A stretch of DNA of 64,000 nucleotides from Bromus sterilis. Its lineage: Eukaryota > Streptophyta > Magnoliopsida > Poales > Poaceae. Shown here in pieces: positions 61,191-64,000 of the stretch (position 1 is its first letter; every line of letters begins with the position of its first letter). The translations under genes were made by a program, and so were the position numbers. The DNA is taken from NCBI GenBank assembly GCA_950022295.1, contig OX465597.1, positions 183,705,016 to 183,769,015 of the forward strand, in the 5' to 3' direction. The notes beneath the pieces were generated by a model. That model was not told where the DNA came from and made no database searches. It saw only the letters and a list, made by a program, of their open reading frames with translations.

Positions 61191-64000
61191 GTAATTAAGA
61201 TTATCTCAGTTGTTGTTGTCTATGAACAAGGAGTAGGTCTCAAATCGTCCATAACCGTAGACACGGCTTCTCCAAAAGATTTAACCCTGCAGGCGTGTAC
61301 TAACTGCCCATTACAAGGATCCGCACGCACACCCATCTCTCTCAGTTTCTACCCATCACAGGCAGCCATTTTATGATTTAGTCCCGAGAGATCCGAAACG
61401 ACAGCTCCCTCTAGCTAATAACGAACAAATCCGGGTGCCCCCGGTGAGTCGACATCTAGCTCAGGAGCCGTCCGCGCTCTCGATCTGGTCTCTACCGTCA
61501 GTCGCAGGTTTGGAATGCCGGTAAATTCTCACATGAGGCCGGGTCCTCAGCCGGACAGGTTGGACCAACAAGGAAACCATGTCTCCGCTGGCCCAGGTTG
61601 TTTTAAAGAATATTTGACAGGAGCTACCCGACAGACACAGACACGGTTTCAAACTGTAAATCAGCTTGGGCCACCACTTGAAATGTTTGAAGCTAGGTAG
61701 GTAAGAAAAGGGGACCCCATATTATCGCACACGCGGTTAGGCATGCTTGTCAAGAGACACAATACCTGGAACTCGGGTCCTAGGTGACTCGAATGGAACA
61801 AAGCGTCGGGCGGGATAGCCTAGACCTTCCATCCTTCATCGAATATAGTCCACATTATAATAATCATATCATCCACAATAAATATAATAGTGATAGCCCA
61901 ATCCAAAGAGTAACTGTAGGTAACAGTTGATAACATACTAGCATGCATACTAAGCAGTGGCTAAGCAACGAGCAATAGTAACATAGCCGAACAAGGTTTG
62001 CTGGGATGTGGAGGACATGGTTGTTTGGGTTTATTTGAGAGGCATGAATATGAAGTGGTAGGATGAAGCAATCGTTCTATCCTACACCTAGGCGCGAGTG
62101 AGCTGAAAGTTATAAGCATGATATATGCTCACCCTTACCTGATGAGAAGACGAAGTCGAAGGTGTAGTCGATCGCAAGCTCGCATCGTCTCCAAGAGGTA
62201 CCCGCGGAAGCACACAAGAAGGAAACACTGGAAAAGGCAATCGACGAGCAAGCATCTATTACTATGAAAAAATCCTGAGCAAGCAAGCATCAACAAGAAG
62301 ACAACACGAGACAACGCACAACAACGCACTACGGTATCACATCTATCGTCGAGAGCGGTTACTAACAGGTTAAGTCGAGTACTCGTGTCACACGACGATA
62401 CCGCATGTTTAGTATCGGTTCAAGTTGTTTAGGTACACAACATCAGCAAAAGTTGTTAACATGGCATCTCACTCAAGCATGGCATATCACACAAGCATGG
62501 AAAGAGGTGAAGCAAGAGTAAACTATCTATGCTAGTCAAGTTAAGCGGGGTAAACTTCTAAGCATGGCACAACACTAATTACCTCGTGATAATTAAGCCT
62601 TTAGTACTGTTTTTCCCTAAAAAATATTTTATATTTGTGAACAGCAGCAAAAAAATAGCATAAACACAATCTACATGAAATTCTAACCAAGTTACAAATA
62701 AGAAACATTTTATTTGGAGCAACAGTTAAAAAGTTATGGCAGATTATATTTACAGCGGCACGGGTTGTAATTAGAAGTAAAACAGCATGTAAACAATTTC
62801 AAACATGGCAAAGGGCAACATTTTATTAAACTACATGAAAATCAAAGCAAGTTTCATATTAAACACGTCTCGATCCGACTAACGGTTGAAGAGATATGGG
62901 CATGGCAAACTTACATCTCAATCTGCCATTTAATTAAGCAAATAAATACATAAAAATCTATTGGGCCGAATCTACTATACATGGGATAAACAGGGGCGGC
63001 ACTAGATAATAAAAATTTCCCATGGGCGCTACTTAGCTACTGGGCCGGCCCAACCACCGCAGCAGAAAAAGAAAAGAAAAAAAGGAAAAAGGAAAAAAAA
63101 GGGCGGTTCACCTATGGGCCAAGGCCCGGCTGAGGAGGTGGCGCAAGATAGCTGGGCGCCGCCACAGGCGTTGGGGCGATGCGGGCCGGGCATGGGGAAG
63201 TTGGGACGCAGAGGTGTGGCCGGCCCACAGTGGGCGACCGGTTGGCAGCGGGCACGAGACCTCGTCCCCGTCCCGACGAACTGGGCGGCGGGCTAGGCCG
63301 TCTCCGGCGAGGTGGACGCGGGGCGGCGCAAGGGCAGGGGGGCGTAGGCGGGTGAAGATCCGGGCGCGGCGGCCCCGGGGTGGTCGCCGGCGAGGACCAG
63401 TGGCGGCGGCGCGGGGTGGAGCTCCGAGATTCGTCTTGGGCATCCATGGCGCCGGCTTCGAGTCCCTGGACAGAGAGAGGGAGATGAGAGAGTTGCTCGG
63501 GGCTAGCCTGGGGGCGACCGACGGCATCGGCCTGCGGTGGCTCGCCGGCCGGAGCGAGGTGGATCGGTCGTGGGCCGCTGCACAGGAGGCGGCGAGGTGG
63601 ATCTGGGTGAGGGTTGGCTGGTTACTGAAAACAAGGTGGGTTTAGGTATGGCGGCTGGGTTAGGGGGGATTCTAATCTATCTTAGGGTATGCTACTAAAA
63701 ATTGCAGGGGAGAGCTACTATTTATAGACAGGTGGGTAGGTGTGATGGCACACGACGGAAATACCCCTGAGTTAAACCCCATTTTTTTACGTTGCACGTT
63801 TATGACCGCCGAGACTCCGTACAAACTCCGATTCGGACGAAATCTCGAACCACGCGCTCAGCGCGGCGAGCCCGTCAGTACTACCTCACTTCGATGACGT
63901 TCCGAGAATATTTTACAGCACCCAATAAAATAACCCATTTAATTATTAAATGTGGTTTTTCGTTCCGATGGCGATGGTTGGTCCTGTGCCGGAAGTTGCT
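61191..64000 (-). repeat. G LTR copy nearest its 5' end, 3'-truncated
   Basis: It begins abruptly at sequence equal to that about 730 bases inside the LTR end (GATTATCTCAGTTGTTG, compare 58557 and the reverse of 51149) and runs through the T-rich part, the GC-rich block (63040-63640) and the leader. Its minus-strand TATA region is near 63720 (CTATTTATAG). It continues past the window. Confidence 0.75.

Larger units (their letters stand above)
57859..64000 (-). mobile_element. G: second long-LTR element, opposite orientation to E, incomplete at window end
   Basis: On the minus strand it ends GGGCCTTACA at 57859 like E. It again consists of two partial LTR copies in tandem with no internal coding region between. 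The outer 5' end lies beyond base 64000; the window ends roughly 250 bases short of the LTR start by comparison with 47295. Divergence from E is visibly greater than that between the two copies within E. Confidence 0.78.

Overview
The window is a grass (Poaceae) nuclear heterochromatin segment, most likely from a Pooideae species. It is made almost entirely of nested Ty3/Gypsy LTR retrotransposons, and I see no convincing ordinary host gene, tRNA or rRNA. The assignment rests on Athila/Sabrina-like LTR sequence with the 'tgatacgtccc' start and a tRNA-Asp-type primer site, Tat-lineage elements with a second RNase H, CRM-like chromoviruses whose LTRs begin tgatgaggacatcc, and the absence of any prokaryotic gene layout. 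Names in quotation marks are working labels used throughout: H0, E1, F, A, B, E3, C, D, E, G.

Layout. 1-9250: remnant chromovirus H0 (113-244 plus 8462-9250), split by a complete but decayed related chromovirus E1 (245-8461, TSD ACCAC). 9251-13144: minus-strand Athila/Sabrina-like element F, with its 5' LTR and gag-side internal region, truncated. 13145-14961 and 56451-57858: two halves of a Tat-lineage element A on the plus strand, holding gag, protease, 3' tandem repeats and an opposite-strand reading frame but no reverse transcriptase or integrase. Between them sits Tat-lineage element B (14962-56450, TSD CCATC/CCACC). B is broken three times: by the intact CRM-like E3 (16169-23434, TSD TAGTC); by minus-strand Tat element C (27522-43780, TSD ATGAG), itself broken by the intact and very young minus-strand CRM-like D (31074-38837); and, inside its own 3' LTR, by E (47295-55866, TSD TATAT), two very long LTR copies with almost nothing between them. 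57859-64000 is G, a second copy of the E family in the opposite orientation, running off the window.

Joining the sequence across the insertions restores the host reading frame for H0 (S-T-T-L-S-Q), B (K-D-E-Y-P-M-P) and C (I-S-W-Y-E-E), which confirms those boundaries. Two elements keep a full-length gag-pol frame with all visible catalytic residues: E3 (1548 aa, LTRs with about 22 mismatches by eye) and D (about 1694 aa, LTRs with about 2 mismatches by eye). E1, A, B and C carry stops and frameshifts.

The most interesting item is a plus-strand unit inside element C, antisense to its pol genes. It has a TATA box, a short pyrimidine-rich leader, an RG-rich N-terminus and, after a one-base frame break, a recognisable plant B3 DNA-binding domain. 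Element A carries a different opposite-strand frame in the same relative place, next to the same kind of tandem repeats. Those repeats contain a motif that matches the polypurine tract of C. Also notable are arrays of the perfect palindrome CGGACGTCCG in the U3 regions of two distinct chromoviruses, and a 4.5-kb-LTR family present as inverted copies that could give hairpin RNA.
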